From NCBI GenBank assembly GCA_910589195.1, contig CAJUTC010000011.1, positions 1 to 64,000 on the forward strand: a DNA stretch of 64,000 nucleotides, in the 5' to 3' direction. Every line of letters begins with the position of its first letter. Positions within the stretch are counted from its first letter, which is position 1. Below are positions 36,444-46,286 of this stretch, in pieces. The notes beneath the pieces are model-generated. The model had not been told where the DNA came from. It made no database searches and was given only the letters and a program-made list of their open reading frames with translations. This DNA is from an uncultured Lachnospiraceae bacterium. GTDB lineage: Bacteria > Bacillota > Clostridia > Lachnospirales > Lachnospiraceae. The translations under genes and the position numbers were made by a program.

Positions 36444-36785
36444 ATCCGGCCCTCCTTATCCTGCTGCAGGCACGTTTTGGCGAGCCCTTGCAACCTGCCA
36501 TAAGCGCCTGTTGTTTTTGCGTTTTGTGTTTCTTTCACACTCAGCTATGTTCCATAACGATTTATCTTACACATTTCCGTCAAATTTCCCTAAAATTATA
36601 ACATAAAAATTACGATTATAGTTTACCATATCATGGTTGGATTTACTTTACAATTATCTTACAAAATAAAAACGAATCCTAAGACGCGTGTTCCTTCGCC
36701 TCGGACAGGTTATTAAGATGCTTCCTCTAAATGAAGGCAGCCAGGAAATTACGCTTTCCTGGCTGTTGGCTTGCGGCAAACGGCT
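36444..36785. other. Regulatory region upstream of the response regulator
   Basis: This 342-base gap holds AT-rich promoter DNA for the response regulator operon on the minus strand, including two TATAAT-like boxes without clear -35 partners. At 36643-36664 the minus strand reads TTGTAAGATAA then TTGTAAAGTAA, a direct repeat with 11-base period, the usual layout for OmpR-family binding. Near 36738-36765 a hairpin follows the convergent side. Nothing else coding is seen. Confidence 0.5.
36738..36765 (-). terminator. Hairpin upstream of ppk, between operons
   Basis: CAGCCAGGAAA and TTTCCTGGCTG form an 11-pair stem with a six-base loop just beyond the ppk1 stop codon, on the downstream side of that minus-strand gene. 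The T run after it is poor (CCTTCATTT), so termination is likely but not certain. Confidence 0.6.
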
Positions 36786-38945
36786 TTAGTTTTGGCTTTC
36801 TACTGGTACAAATACTCTGGTACTAACTGGATCGTCTTCTTTTCTGGCCATTTTCGCCTGATACATTGCTTCCTCACAAAATTGCTTCTGGGAATTGACC
36901 AAAACTTTTCCACGTTTATCAACCTTCTCGTAAGTTCCGTCAGGCTGCAGAATATGAGCTTTTACATTATCTTCCAGTTCAACCTCCAAAATATGAAAAA
37001 CCGCTTCCTTCAGTTTCTCATCTTCTACCGGAAATACAATCTCGACACGCTTATCTAAATTCCTTGGCATCCAGTCTGCGCTTCCCATATAAATCTGGCT
37101 GTCGCCGCCATTTTCAAAGTAAAAGATCCGGCTGTGCTCTAAAAAATTCCCTACTATGGAGCGCACCGAAATCATTTCGCTTAAACCAGGAACCCCGGCC
37201 TTTAAGCAGCAGATTCCCCGGATAATCAGTTCAATTGCTACCCCGGCGCAGGAAGCTTCGTAAAGAGCCGCAATAATTTCCTTGTCACAAAGGGAATTCA
37301 TCTTAGCGATGATCCTGGCTTCCCGCCCTGCCTTGGCAAAAGCGGTTTCCCGCCGGATCAGCCGCAGGAACTGTTTGCGAAGCCACAGTGGAGCAACTGC
37401 CAGTTTATTCCAGGCCGGCGGCTCAGAATAACCGGACAGCATATTGAACACAGCCGTAGCGTCTTCGCCAATTAAGGGGTTACAGGTCATCAGGCCGCAG
37501 TCTGTATACAGTTTTGCAGTAGAATCGTTATAATTTCCGGTTCCCAGATGGACATAGCGCCGGATTCCATCCTCTTCCCGGCGGACTACAAGGGTAATTT
37601 TGGAATGGGTTTTTAAACCCACCAGTCCGTAAATAACATGGCATCCTGCTTTTTCCAGCTTTTTTGCCCAATTAATATTATTTTCTTCATCAAACCTGGC
37701 TTTTAATTCTACCAATACTGATACCTGCTTGCCATTATCCGCAGCGGCGGCCAGCGCCGCAATAATAGGCGAATTGCCGCTGACCCGGTACAATGTTTGC
37801 TTTATGGCCAACACTTCCGGATCCCTTGCCGCTGTGCGTACAAAATCCACCACCGGATCAAAGGTCTGATATGGATGATGAAGCAGAATATCCCCTTTTT
37901 GGATGTTTGTAAAAATATCGTCTTCATTCATGAAAGCCGGAACGGGCTGAGGGGTATAGCCTGCCGCTTTTAAATTATCAAATCCGTTTAGCCCGCCGTA
38001 CAGTTTCATTAGAACGGTTAAATCCAACGGCCCGCTGATCTCAAAAATATCCTGTGCGCTTACATCCAGCTCTTTCCTTAAAATCTTAAGCAGCCGCTTA
38101 TCCGCCTTTTCTTCTACCTCTAAACGGATCACTTCTCCCCACTGACGCTTTTTAAGCTGTTTCTCAATTTCCTCCAAAAGGTCTTCCGCTTCTTCCTCAT
38201 CTATGGTTAAATCGGCATTCCGCATAATCCGGAACGGGTGGGCCGCTAAGATGTCGTAATTTAGAAACAGTGCCTGCATATTGCGCTCAATAATCTCCTC
38301 CAGAAGAATTACATTGCGCATTTCCCGCCCTCCCTCGCCGGCGGTTACTGGAAGCTCTACTATTCTTGGAAGACCGGAAGGCACCTGAACCATGGCAAAA
38401 TCCAGCTCCCCATGACTGTCCTTTTTCTTTTTCAAAAGGGCGGCAATATTCAGGGACTTATTCCGCACCAGGGGAAAGGGGCGGGAAGAGTCAAACGCCA
38501 TGGGCGTTAATACCGGATATACATTCTCCGCAAAATACTGATCAATAAACTTTCCCTGCTCTTTTGTCAGATCTTCGTGATCTTCAATAATATGAAGACC
38601 CTGAAGCCGCAAAGCAGGAAGCAGGGAGCGGTTATAGGTAGAATACTGCATGGCTACCAGTTCATGGGTTTTTTCCGAAATCTTCTCCAACTGTTCTTCC
38701 GGCTTTAGACCGGCGATATCCGGCTTGGTATAGTTTGCGTGAACCATATCCCGCAGAGAAGCTACACGAACCATAAAAAATTCATCTAAATTGCTGGCTG
38801 TAATGCTTAAAAATTTCAGCCGCTCAAATAAGGGCAGGGTTTTATCCCTTGCTTCGCTTAAAACCCGGTAGTTAAATTCCAGCCAGCTTAACTCCCGGTT
38901 CACATAATTATTAGGGTCTAAATAGTTTGCTGCGCCCTCTGCCAT
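36786..38945 (-). CDS. ppk1: Polyphosphate kinase 1
   Basis: PPK1 makes inorganic polyphosphate from ATP reversibly. The 719-residue protein has the family N-terminus (YVNRELSWLEFNYRVL), the autophosphorylated histidine in RYVHLGTGNYND near residue 440, and phospholipase-D-like motifs including SILVELKARFDEENNI (seen as VLVELKARFDEENN) and the late MGSADWMPRNLDKRVE. A GTG two codons upstream is in frame, but the ATG at 38945 is seven bases after GGAGGG. Its start lies next to the ppx stop, so the two genes, which have opposite actions, are translationally coupled. Confidence 0.97.
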   Translation of the reverse strand: MAEGAANYLDPNNYVNRELSWLEFNYRVLSEARDKTLPLFERLKFLSITASNLDEFFMVRVASLRDMVHANYTKPDIAGLKPEEQLEKISEKTHELVAMQYSTYNRSLLPALRLQGLHIIEDHEDLTKEQGKFIDQYFAENVYPVLTPMAFDSSRPFPLVRNKSLNIAALLKKKKDSHGELDFAMVQVPSGLPRIVELPVTAGEGGREMRNVILLEEIIERNMQALFLNYDILAAHPFRIMRNADLTIDEEEAEDLLEEIEKQLKKRQWGEVIRLEVEEKADKRLLKILRKELDVSAQDIFEISGPLDLTVLMKLYGGLNGFDNLKAAGYTPQPVPAFMNEDDIFTNIQKGDILLHHPYQTFDPVVDFVRTAARDPEVLAIKQTLYRVSGNSPIIAALAAAADNGKQVSVLVELKARFDEENNINWAKKLEKAGCHVIYGLVGLKTHSKITLVVRREEDGIRRYVHLGTGNYNDSTAKLYTDCGLMTCNPLIGEDATAVFNMLSGYSEPPAWNKLAVAPLWLRKQFLRLIRRETAFAKAGREARIIAKMNSLCDKEIIAALYEASCAGVAIELIIRGICCLKAGVPGLSEMISVRSIVGNFLEHSRIFYFENGGDSQIYMGSADWMPRNLDKRVEIVFPVEDEKLKEAVFHILEVELEDNVKAHILQPDGTYEKVDKRGKVLVNSQKQFCEEAMYQAKMARKEDDPVSTRVFVPVESQN

Positions 38946-38947
38946 TT

Positions 38948-40519
38948 TCACACCCTCCTCTTCTGCTTCAGCACCGGACGAATTCCAAATATTTCCTCAA
39001 AAAAATCTGCCTTCTGCACAAATGACATTTGCTCCAGCGTAATATCACCATGGTAATCAGTTGTAATCACCAGCTCATCCTCATGAACGCTCATTTTACA
39101 TCCGGAAAGCTTTTGCTGATGGCTCCGATCCATGGAATTCGCCAGCCGCAGAATCGCCGTAAACTTGGCAATCTTTATGGTAATATCATGAGCGCTGATA
39201 ATTCCGGAAGAATCCTTATATATCTGCGCTTCCAGTTCCACATGGCCGTAATCAAAATCCCGGATATTGTAACGCACTACATTGGCAATAATCTCCCGCT
39301 CCAGGCGGCTTAAGCCGATAATTTCTGTGGCCATTATGATGTTGTAGGCACATTCATTCGCGTCTTTAATGCTGATAAATTTCCCGCATGCGTGAAGCAT
39401 CACGGCAATCCGAAGCAGCAGCCTATCCCTGGCTGTCAGGCCATGGAACCGGCGCATTGCATCAAAAATTTCCATCACAAATTGTTCCAGCACCTGATTA
39501 TGGCTGTTGTGGCATTTATACCGCTTTGCCATATTCCGGGAAGCCGCCAGAATATCATTTTCAAAGCTGTGCTTAAACTTTACCTGGCGGATGGACTCTC
39601 CATATTCTGCGGCGATTCCGTCGCACAGCCGGATTCCAGGAAGCCAAAACTGCTCCGCCCCGGTAATCTCCATAATCCGCCGGTATATAACCGCGCTGGG
39701 AAGCATTACTTCTACATAACGCTCACTGATTCCGAATAAGTCTTCCAGTTCATGAGGGCTTAATTTAAACATGGCATCGTAGAAATGGTTTACATCTTCC
39801 GCCGTCATTTTATCCGAAACAGAATGGGTTTCATTTAGCATCTGCTTAAACATATAAAGGGTATTATCCCCAATTCCAATCAGATTCTTAATTTCACGGT
39901 CTTTTAAGTAAATCTTGCGGAAAGTAAATAATTCATTATCAACCAATTCCCGAATCAAATGGCTGTGAACCTCCATTCCCGCCGGAACCTTCGCAATCAA
40001 TTCTCTTAAGCGCAAGGTTCCCAAAGGAAGGTTTTGGGTAGATACCAGGGAATCTTTATCAAACAGGGAAATCTGCATGCTGCCAAAGCCCACATCTACA
40101 ATCGCTGTCCCTTTTTGAATTGTATTGTTAAATTCCTGATCCTTAGAGGCAATGGCTTTATAGCTTAAAAACCGCTGCTCCGAATTTTCAATCAGCTTTA
40201 CATCAATTCCGGTACGAACCAGAATCTGATCCAGGATAATCTGATTATTCTTTGCGTCCCGCAAGGCGCTGGTAGCGTAAGCTTTATAGGCCTGCACCTT
40301 ATACCCCTTCATAATAACTGAAAATTCCTTCAAAACCTGGCATAGCTCTTCCACCAGCTCGTAGCCGATTTTCCCATGCCCATAAGTATCCCGGCCCAGC
40401 GCAATCACGTGACGCACATGATCCACTGACCGGATGCCGAATTTATTTGAAATTTCATAAATTCCAAGCTCTACTTCAAAGGAGCCCACATCAATGGCAG
40501 CAAATGTTTGGATTGCCAT
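38948..40519 (-). CDS. ppx: Exopolyphosphatase (Ppx/GppA family) with HD domain
   Basis: Ppx/GppA enzymes remove terminal phosphates from polyphosphate or hydrolyse pppGpp. The 523-residue protein has the actin-like phosphate loops IDVGSFEVELGI at the N-terminus and GTAIVDVGFGSMQISLF near residue 135, and a C-terminal HD-like helical region (RIAVMLHACGKFISIKDANE near 385). The frame starts 14 codons earlier; the ATG at 40519 has GGGAGGAAAGG upstream and matches the family start. It is the gene upstream of ppk1 in one operon. Whether polyphosphate or pppGpp is the main substrate cannot be decided here. Confidence 0.94.
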   Translation of the reverse strand: MAIQTFAAIDVGSFEVELGIYEISNKFGIRSVDHVRHVIALGRDTYGHGKIGYELVEELCQVLKEFSVIMKGYKVQAYKAYATSALRDAKNNQIILDQILVRTGIDVKLIENSEQRFLSYKAIASKDQEFNNTIQKGTAIVDVGFGSMQISLFDKDSLVSTQNLPLGTLRLRELIAKVPAGMEVHSHLIRELVDNELFTFRKIYLKDREIKNLIGIGDNTLYMFKQMLNETHSVSDKMTAEDVNHFYDAMFKLSPHELEDLFGISERYVEVMLPSAVIYRRIMEITGAEQFWLPGIRLCDGIAAEYGESIRQVKFKHSFENDILAASRNMAKRYKCHNSHNQVLEQFVMEIFDAMRRFHGLTARDRLLLRIAVMLHACGKFISIKDANECAYNIIMATEIIGLSRLEREIIANVVRYNIRDFDYGHVELEAQIYKDSSGIISAHDITIKIAKFTAILRLANSMDRSHQQKLSGCKMSVHEDELVITTDYHGDITLEQMSFVQKADFFEEIFGIRPVLKQKRRV

Positions 40520-40585
40520 AACCCCTTTCCTCCCCTCTTGTCCTGCACAATCTTGCAGCATCCTGCTATAACCTCGCCACCGAAA

Positions 40586-41863
40586 TTATTGCTTCTGCCC
40601 CAAAAGATAGGTGATAAACTGCGCCGCTGTCCGTCCTGACAGACCGCCGTGGCTTAACTCCCACTGGTTTGCCTTTAAAAGCAATTCTTGTTTTGGCATT
40701 GTAATTCCGCTTCTCTTTGCCAATACTTCTACAATCTCCCGAAACTGGGCAGGTTCCGGTGAGCCGAAATAAATGGTAACGCCAAAGCGCGCTACCAGGG
40801 AAAGCTTTTCCTGAACCGTATCATTAGCATGAAGATCATCATCCGAAAGCTGGCGCTTGTCGCCAAAACTTTCCCGGATCAGATGGCGGCGGTTTGACGT
40901 GGCATAAATCAACACGTTTTTCGGCGTTTTTCCCAATCCCCCTTCAATAATCGCTTTTAGGTACTTATATTCAAGCTCCGATTCTTCAAAGGATAGATCG
41001 TCCATATAAATAATAAATTTATAGTTCCGATCCTTTACCTGCTCCAGCACATCAGATAATGCCTTAAACTGATGTTTATATACTTCAATCATCCGAAGAC
41101 CCTGATCGTAATATTGGTTTAGTATGGCTTTCATGCAGGAAGATTTTCCGGTTCCCGCATCTCCGTAAAGAAGAACGTTATTCGCCACCCTGCCCCGGAT
41201 AAACGCTTCTGTGTTGTCAATCAGCTTGTTCTTCTGAATCTCATACCCTACCAAATCTTCTAAGGATACGTGTTCGATATTGGTAATGGGATCAATGTAA
41301 GCCTGCTCATCCTTTTCCAAAATGCGGAACGCCTTGTTCAGCCCAAACTTTCCCACCCCGAATTCTTTATAAAACTGGGTTACTTCCCTCCGGAATTCCA
41401 AAACATCTTCCGCCTGCTCCAGTGCCTTTGCCAATTCTACAATCCGGTCCCGGATCCGTTTATTAAAAACCCGGCTGCTATCTTTTGCTGCTTTGTAATC
41501 CGCAATCAGGCTCCAGATCCCCTTTCCTCTTTCTTCCCCTAAGTCTAATTCCCGGATATCATAATCGAAAAGTGTTTTAAAAATCCTAAAATCATGGAGA
41601 GCTAACGAATCCAGCGTTCCCCCAGCCGGCCCTAATATCTCGCAGGAAGTGCTGTATGCGTTTTCATGGTTTGCCAGGCAGAACGCTAAAAAGCAGTGAT
41701 ATAAATTCCCGCTGAATCCATAAGTAACTGCCAGCTCAATCAGTTGATTCCCACATGGATACGCTTCTTTCGCCTCCTCTTCCTTGCAAAGAAGCCGCTC
41801 CATCTGTTCAAAAAGCTTCTGATATTTAAAATTCCGATATAAAATAAGTTCTTGTGTAGTCAT
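40586..41863 (-). CDS. DUF815 family AAA-type ATPase
   Basis: The 425-residue protein has a helical N-terminal part and a C-terminal ATPase core with Walker A LLYGDAGTGKSS near residue 240, Walker B FIIYMDDLSFEE near 290, and the sensor-like VLIYATSNRRHLIRESF. Together these are the DUF815 family, found widely in bacteria but without a settled function. The ATG at 41863 lies nine bases after GAGG. It ends 66 bases before ppx on the same strand, so it may be cotranscribed with the polyphosphate genes, and 47 bases separate it from pheA. Confidence 0.88.
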   Translation of the reverse strand: MTTQELILYRNFKYQKLFEQMERLLCKEEEAKEAYPCGNQLIELAVTYGFSGNLYHCFLAFCLANHENAYSTSCEILGPAGGTLDSLALHDFRIFKTLFDYDIRELDLGEERGKGIWSLIADYKAAKDSSRVFNKRIRDRIVELAKALEQAEDVLEFRREVTQFYKEFGVGKFGLNKAFRILEKDEQAYIDPITNIEHVSLEDLVGYEIQKNKLIDNTEAFIRGRVANNVLLYGDAGTGKSSCMKAILNQYYDQGLRMIEVYKHQFKALSDVLEQVKDRNYKFIIYMDDLSFEESELEYKYLKAIIEGGLGKTPKNVLIYATSNRRHLIRESFGDKRQLSDDDLHANDTVQEKLSLVARFGVTIYFGSPEPAQFREIVEVLAKRSGITMPKQELLLKANQWELSHGGLSGRTAAQFITYLLGQKQ

Positions 41864-41910
41864 TTTCGTATGCCTCGAATCTATGTATCATTTTAATCTT
41901 TGCCTTGTGG

Positions 41911-43047
41911 TCAATAGTTTCCCAGAACCCGAAGATTGGCGGCTTCTTTCCTAAGACCTAAAAGGGCATTCTGAACGGATCCATCCTTTAAGGTTCCTTC
42001 AATATCCACAAAAAACCGATATTCCCAGTTTCTCTCTAAAATAGGCCTGGACTGGATCATCAGCATATTAACGTGATTGTAGATAAAATGGCCCAGCATA
42101 TTATAGAGGGAGCCGCTGACATGAGGAAGCTCAAAGCAAAGGCTTACCTTCTTTGCGTCCAGGCGGTACACCGGCTCCGCGCCCAAAATCAGGAAGCGGG
42201 TTACATTACAGGAATTATGGTTTACGGCTGCTTTTAATACGTTCAGGCCATAAATCTTACCGGCTGTTTCACTGGCTACTGCCGCTTGGGTAATATCACC
42301 GTCCTCAACCACCTTTTTTGCCGCTACTGCCGTATTCTCCAGGCTGACCTGCTTCCATTCCCGGTGGGAATTTAAAAACTGGCTGCACTGCATCAGACCC
42401 TGGGGATGGGAATAAACCGTCTTAATTTCAGAAATCGTTGCCTGGGGAAGGCCTAACAGGGCATGATTCACCGTAACCTGGGTTTCCCCAACAATGTAGT
42501 TCTTATATTTTAACAGCAAATCATAATTATCAATTACTGCCCCGGCAGAAGAATTTTCAATCGGAAGCACCGCATATGCTGCCCGCCCCTCTGCCACCTC
42601 TTTCATGGCATCGTCCCAGGCTGGAACATGATAGGCGTCTGCCTGGCTTCCGAAAAACTGCAGCGTGGCCGCATGGCTGTAAGCGCCTTCTACCCCCTGA
42701 TATACCACACGCTTACCTGCGGTAGGCAAGTATTCAACCAGCTTAAATTCTGGTTCCCCAAGGTTTCCAAAGTTTCCCATAAGCTGATACTGGTAGCGAC
42801 GGCTTACTGTCATAAGCTGGATAAACAGCTCCCCTACTGCAATCTCTGTAAATGGGCTTTTCGCCAGGCCGCGCACAGCATCCAGTTTTTCCTTTTCCCT
42901 TTCTGGGTCGTACACAGCCTTTCCATTTTTAATCTTAAACTCTGCCACATCCCGACAGAGATTCATCCGTTCTTCAAACAGTTCCACCAGCCTGGAGTCA
43001 ATTTGATCCAACTGGCCCCTGATTTTTTGCAAATCCAGATTCTTCAT
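41911..43047 (-). CDS. pheA: Bifunctional chorismate mutase / prephenate dehydratase
   Basis: PheA turns chorismate into prephenate and then phenylpyruvate in phenylalanine synthesis. The 378-residue protein has an AroQ-type mutase domain at 1-90 (LDQIDSRLVELFEERMNL), a dehydratase domain at about 110-285 (YQGVEGAYSHAATLQFFG, VLPIENSSAGAV), and a C-terminal ACT domain for phenylalanine feedback, where the usual ESRP motif reads QSRP (MIQSRPILERNWEYRF). The start follows AGGAAGGAAC and lies 50 bases inside the end of the plsC gene in another frame. The position within a lipid/phosphate gene run shows no other aromatic pathway gene directly beside it. Confidence 0.96.
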   Translation of the reverse strand: MKNLDLQKIRGQLDQIDSRLVELFEERMNLCRDVAEFKIKNGKAVYDPEREKEKLDAVRGLAKSPFTEIAVGELFIQLMTVSRRYQYQLMGNFGNLGEPEFKLVEYLPTAGKRVVYQGVEGAYSHAATLQFFGSQADAYHVPAWDDAMKEVAEGRAAYAVLPIENSSAGAVIDNYDLLLKYKNYIVGETQVTVNHALLGLPQATISEIKTVYSHPQGLMQCSQFLNSHREWKQVSLENTAVAAKKVVEDGDITQAAVASETAGKIYGLNVLKAAVNHNSCNVTRFLILGAEPVYRLDAKKVSLCFELPHVSGSLYNMLGHFIYNHVNMLMIQSRPILERNWEYRFFVDIEGTLKDGSVQNALLGLRKEAANLRVLGNY

Positions 43048-43795
43048 TTTTTGTTCCTTCCTCGCTTACCATTTCACTAAGCATTCCTATAATCACATCC
43101 CGCACATAGGAACCGCTTTTCTTTTTCACCTCTTTGGGAAGCTCCTTTAAATAGATGGGCTTTCCATACCGGATCCGGACTTTCTTTGGATGAATAAATG
43201 GAATGTGATTTTCAAAAATATCCGCATTTCCTACCATTGCCACCGGAATCACAGGACAGCCTGACTTTTCAGCAATTTTTAAGCTTCCCTCCTTAAAAGG
43301 AAGCAAGTCCGTAAATTCTTCGTTTTCATTCCGTGTCCCTTCCGGAAAAATCCAGATGGAAATCCCTGACTTTACCTTTTCAATTCCGGTTAAAATCGTT
43401 TTTAACCCTTCCTTAATGTCTTCCCGATCCAAAAACAGGCACTGAACATACTCCATCCAATTTTTCAAAAGAGGATACCGCAGCATTTCCTTTTTCGCCA
43501 CAAAGCCTAAAGGGCCGCTGGTTGTAGTATAGCCAATCAGAATATCAAAATAGCTTCTGTGGTTCCCCACATATAAGACCGCCTGATCCTCAGGGATATT
43601 CTCCCGCCCTTCCACAGTTACCTTTGTTCCCGAAATCTTTAACAGCAGCCGGAACATAAACCGTACCACAGCAACGCTCTGTCTTTTTTGGCTGTCAGGA
43701 TCCGTTCTTCCTAAAATCGCCTCAAACACCAGCAGCGGAATGCTGAAAACCAGAAATAAAATAAGTACCAACGCAACAAATAGAAACCGTATCAC
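42998..43795 (-). CDS. plsC: 1-acyl-glycerol-3-phosphate acyltransferase
   Basis: PlsC-type enzymes transfer an acyl chain to lysophosphatidic acid to form phosphatidic acid at the membrane. The 265-residue protein has an N-terminal membrane helix (LFVALVLILFLVFSIPLLVF), the catalytic NHRSYFD (HX4D) near residue 78, the FPEGTRNENE substrate motif near 151, and the PVIPVAMVG strand. The start is a GTG at 43795, nine bases after AAAGGA. Its last 50 bases overlap pheA in another frame, so the end of plsC contains the pheA ribosome binding site. Confidence 0.93.
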   Translation of the reverse strand: MIRFLFVALVLILFLVFSIPLLVFEAILGRTDPDSQKRQSVAVVRFMFRLLLKISGTKVTVEGRENIPEDQAVLYVGNHRSYFDILIGYTTTSGPLGFVAKKEMLRYPLLKNWMEYVQCLFLDREDIKEGLKTILTGIEKVKSGISIWIFPEGTRNENEEFTDLLPFKEGSLKIAEKSGCPVIPVAMVGNADIFENHIPFIHPKKVRIRYGKPIYLKELPKEVKKKSGSYVRDVIIGMLSEMVSEEGTKNEESGFAKNQGPVGSN

Positions 43796-43821
43796 TTAAA
43801 AACATCCTTTCAATCGTTATA

Positions 43822-43887
43822 TGATGTTGGTGTCAAAAGGTCTTTTGCCAGCTTGCACCAGATTTTCCACCTTTTGGCCCTGGTATC
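43822..43887 (-). repeat. Dispersed intergenic repeat, copy 3 (shortened)
   Basis: On the minus strand this copy begins ATACCAGG..CAAAAGGT and ends with TGGCAAAAGACC, TTTTGACACCAACATCAT, matching both ends of the copy near 56.7 kb but lacking its middle part. It lies between the plsC gene and the CmpB-like gene. The near-palindrome CAAAAGACCTTTTG marks its 3' side. Confidence 0.75.
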
Positions 43888-43922
43888 ATCATATAAATGA
43901 TTATATAAGAGGAAAGTTTTAA

Positions 43923-44456
43923 TTACAACCCTGATGCTGCTTTTTCTTTGCTTTTTCGCTCCTTTTTTATCAGGCCCCTTCCGGTAATCCCCTCAAACAG
44001 AAGGCCTGTACCAAACCACAAAGGAGCAAAATCCAGCCGGATCAGGCCGTTTACATTGGTTGGCAGGCCACTGTAATCCCACGGACAGATTCCAATCTGC
44101 CGCATCCAGGAGCCAAACAAGTATTCCGCGCAAAAAATCAGTACCATATCAATCATTCCGTGGCGCAAAATCAGATCCCTAAGAGGCAGAACATCCCACA
44201 GGCCTTCATCCAGCCAACGGTCAATCCGTTTTCCAATGGGCCCAAGCAATGCTCCTAATCCATAAATCGGAAACATTAGTAACGAGGTTCTTCCCATCAT
44301 CCTCCAGTCATGGGTAATAATGGATTCCGCTGATGTAAACAGGATTTCCAGGCACCATCCTGCCATTCCGCATTTTAAAAAATTTCGCAGTAATTTTTTT
44401 TGATTTGTCCATGTCTTTTCCATGGGACTATTATGTGCCGCGTGCCGTTGAGCCAT
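43923..44456 (-). CDS. CmpB-like putative ABC-transporter membrane protein
   Basis: The up to 177-residue protein has four predicted membrane segments and the WCLEILFTS and LLMFPIYGLGALLGPIG segments of the CmpB family (putative type IV ABC permease), whose function is not established. It lacks any ATPase partner in this window. The ATG at 44456 has no clear ribosome site; an internal ATG at 44423 (MEKTWTNQKK) is an equally likely start. A cls gene lies 80 bases upstream on the same strand and a repeat copy lies downstream. Confidence 0.75.
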   Translation of the reverse strand: MAQRHAAHNSPMEKTWTNQKKLLRNFLKCGMAGWCLEILFTSAESIITHDWRMMGRTSLLMFPIYGLGALLGPIGKRIDRWLDEGLWDVLPLRDLILRHGMIDMVLIFCAEYLFGSWMRQIGICPWDYSGLPTNVNGLIRLDFAPLWFGTGLLFEGITGRGLIKKERKSKEKAASGL

Positions 44457-44536
44457 ACATGTCCAAACGCGGAAAAAAATTACACACAGCGAAATCCTGA
44501 GCCGCCAATACGGCGTTTCGGCATTTTATCCTCTAA

Positions 44537-46096
44537 CTACAAAAGAGGCGACAGAAGCCGGCAAAATTGTTCCTTTATACGAATCTTAAGGCTCCGGTTC
44601 CGATAGCCTTCCAAGGTCAACTCCTGGCAATGAGGCAAATCATCCAAAAAAGCCTGCTCCAGCTTTTCCGTAGCCGCCTCATCGTAAATTACAGCATTTA
44701 CCTCAAAATTAAGTTCAAAGCTTCGAATATCCATATTAGCTGTTCCGTAGCAGCTTACCATGCCGTCTACCATGATGCCCTTGGCGTGAAGGAAACCATT
44801 TTCATAAATATAGCATCTGGCTCCGGAAGCCAGCAATTCCCCGGCGTAAGAATACGTTGCCCAGTATACAAACGGGTGATCTGGTTTACATGGAATCATC
44901 AACCGCACATCCACGCCGGAAAGGGCGGCAATCTTAAGGGCTGATAGAATTGCGTCGTCAGGCACAAAATAAGGCGTTTGGATATAAATGTGATCCTTTG
45001 CTTTATGGAATAATTCCAGGTAATTATCCCGGATATTCTTTGTTCTGGTATCTGGGCCGCTGCTGATAATCTGGATTCCGGTAGCCCCGTCGCTGTTCAT
45101 ATAGCCTGGATCCGACCATGGGCGTTTGCCCTGGCTTTTCATCTCCTGCCTTATCTCATCCTCCAAATCGGTTTCCAGATCCGCTCCGAAATATTTTCCG
45201 AATAAAAACAAATTTTCATGGACAGCGTAATTCCAATCCAGGGCAAACCGGATTTGAAGGCTAAGCGCTGCATCCCCCCGGATCTTTAAATGGGTATCCC
45301 TCCAATATCCGAATTTCGGATCTTTGGAAATGTACTCTTTCCCTATATTAAAACCTCCCAAATATCCTAATTTTCCGTCAATCACTACAATCTTCCTGTG
45401 GTTCCGGTAATTAACCCGCAGATTCAGCCTCCCCATAATAGGCGGAAAAAAGATCCCTACCCGGATTCCGGCTTGCAAAAGTTCATTCCACAGCTTCTTT
45501 GGCATAAAACGCCCACCCATTCCGTCTGCCAAAATCCGCACCTCCACACCTTCCCGCACCTTTTCCTTCAAAATGGGAATAATAGAATGAAACACTTCAT
45601 CATTTTTAATAATGTAATATTGAATATGAATGTAATGGTTTGCTGCTTTCAGCTCCTGACGCAGATCTTCAAATTTCTTTTCCCCGTCTGTAAAAATTTC
45701 CAATTCATTCCGTATGGTAAGCACCGCCCCAGCCGTTTCCAGATTATAAAGAGCCAGGCTTCCGTAATCTCTGGTAACCGGATCATGGTTATCCATAATA
45801 TGGTATTCCCGAATGACCTGTTCCTGGTTTTTTGCGGAGTATTTCAGCCGATCCTCTACTTCCTTTACCCGGAACATTTTGCTTTTGCGCAAATCCTGGC
45901 CGAAAAACAGATATAGCAGTACGCCAAAAACCGGAACAAAATTAAGCGCGAACAGCCATGTCCATACACTTTTGGGATCCCGGCGCTGAAAAAAAACAAT
46001 CAGAATGCTGAGGAATAAGTTAACAATAATAAGATTCTGAATCAGCCATTGCCATCCAACGCTGATTCCATTTCCGATTATATGCAAAGCTGCCAT
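44537..46096 (-). CDS. cls: Cardiolipin synthase
   Basis: Cls joins two phosphatidylglycerol molecules into cardiolipin in the membrane. The 519-residue protein has two N-terminal membrane segments (LIIVNLFLSILIVFF and WTWLFALNFVPVFGVLLYLFFG), and two phospholipase-D HKD motifs, NYRNHRKIVVIDG near residue 230 and GFLHAKGIMVDG near 435, as required for catalysis. The ATG at 46096 is eight bases after AAGGAG. It is followed by the CmpB-like gene and is upstream of the lipid gene plsC, which suggests a local grouping of envelope lipid functions. Confidence 0.96.
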   Translation of the reverse strand: MAALHIIGNGISVGWQWLIQNLIIVNLFLSILIVFFQRRDPKSVWTWLFALNFVPVFGVLLYLFFGQDLRKSKMFRVKEVEDRLKYSAKNQEQVIREYHIMDNHDPVTRDYGSLALYNLETAGAVLTIRNELEIFTDGEKKFEDLRQELKAANHYIHIQYYIIKNDEVFHSIIPILKEKVREGVEVRILADGMGGRFMPKKLWNELLQAGIRVGIFFPPIMGRLNLRVNYRNHRKIVVIDGKLGYLGGFNIGKEYISKDPKFGYWRDTHLKIRGDAALSLQIRFALDWNYAVHENLFLFGKYFGADLETDLEDEIRQEMKSQGKRPWSDPGYMNSDGATGIQIISSGPDTRTKNIRDNYLELFHKAKDHIYIQTPYFVPDDAILSALKIAALSGVDVRLMIPCKPDHPFVYWATYSYAGELLASGARCYIYENGFLHAKGIMVDGMVSCYGTANMDIRSFELNFEVNAVIYDEAATEKLEQAFLDDLPHCQELTLEGYRNRSLKIRIKEQFCRLLSPLL

Positions 46097-46286
46097 TTTA
46101 CCATCTCCTTACAATCGATTCCCCTATCATAGCACAAACTGCCCTCCTGGTTCAAGCCTTGCTTCTGATATGGCCACTCATCTTTCTGTAATCCGATTTA
46201 TACCGCCAAGCCATGGCTTTCATGCCTTAATTTAAAATCCGCATAAAATTTGCTTTCCGTCACGAATATACATCCAACACAATTTA

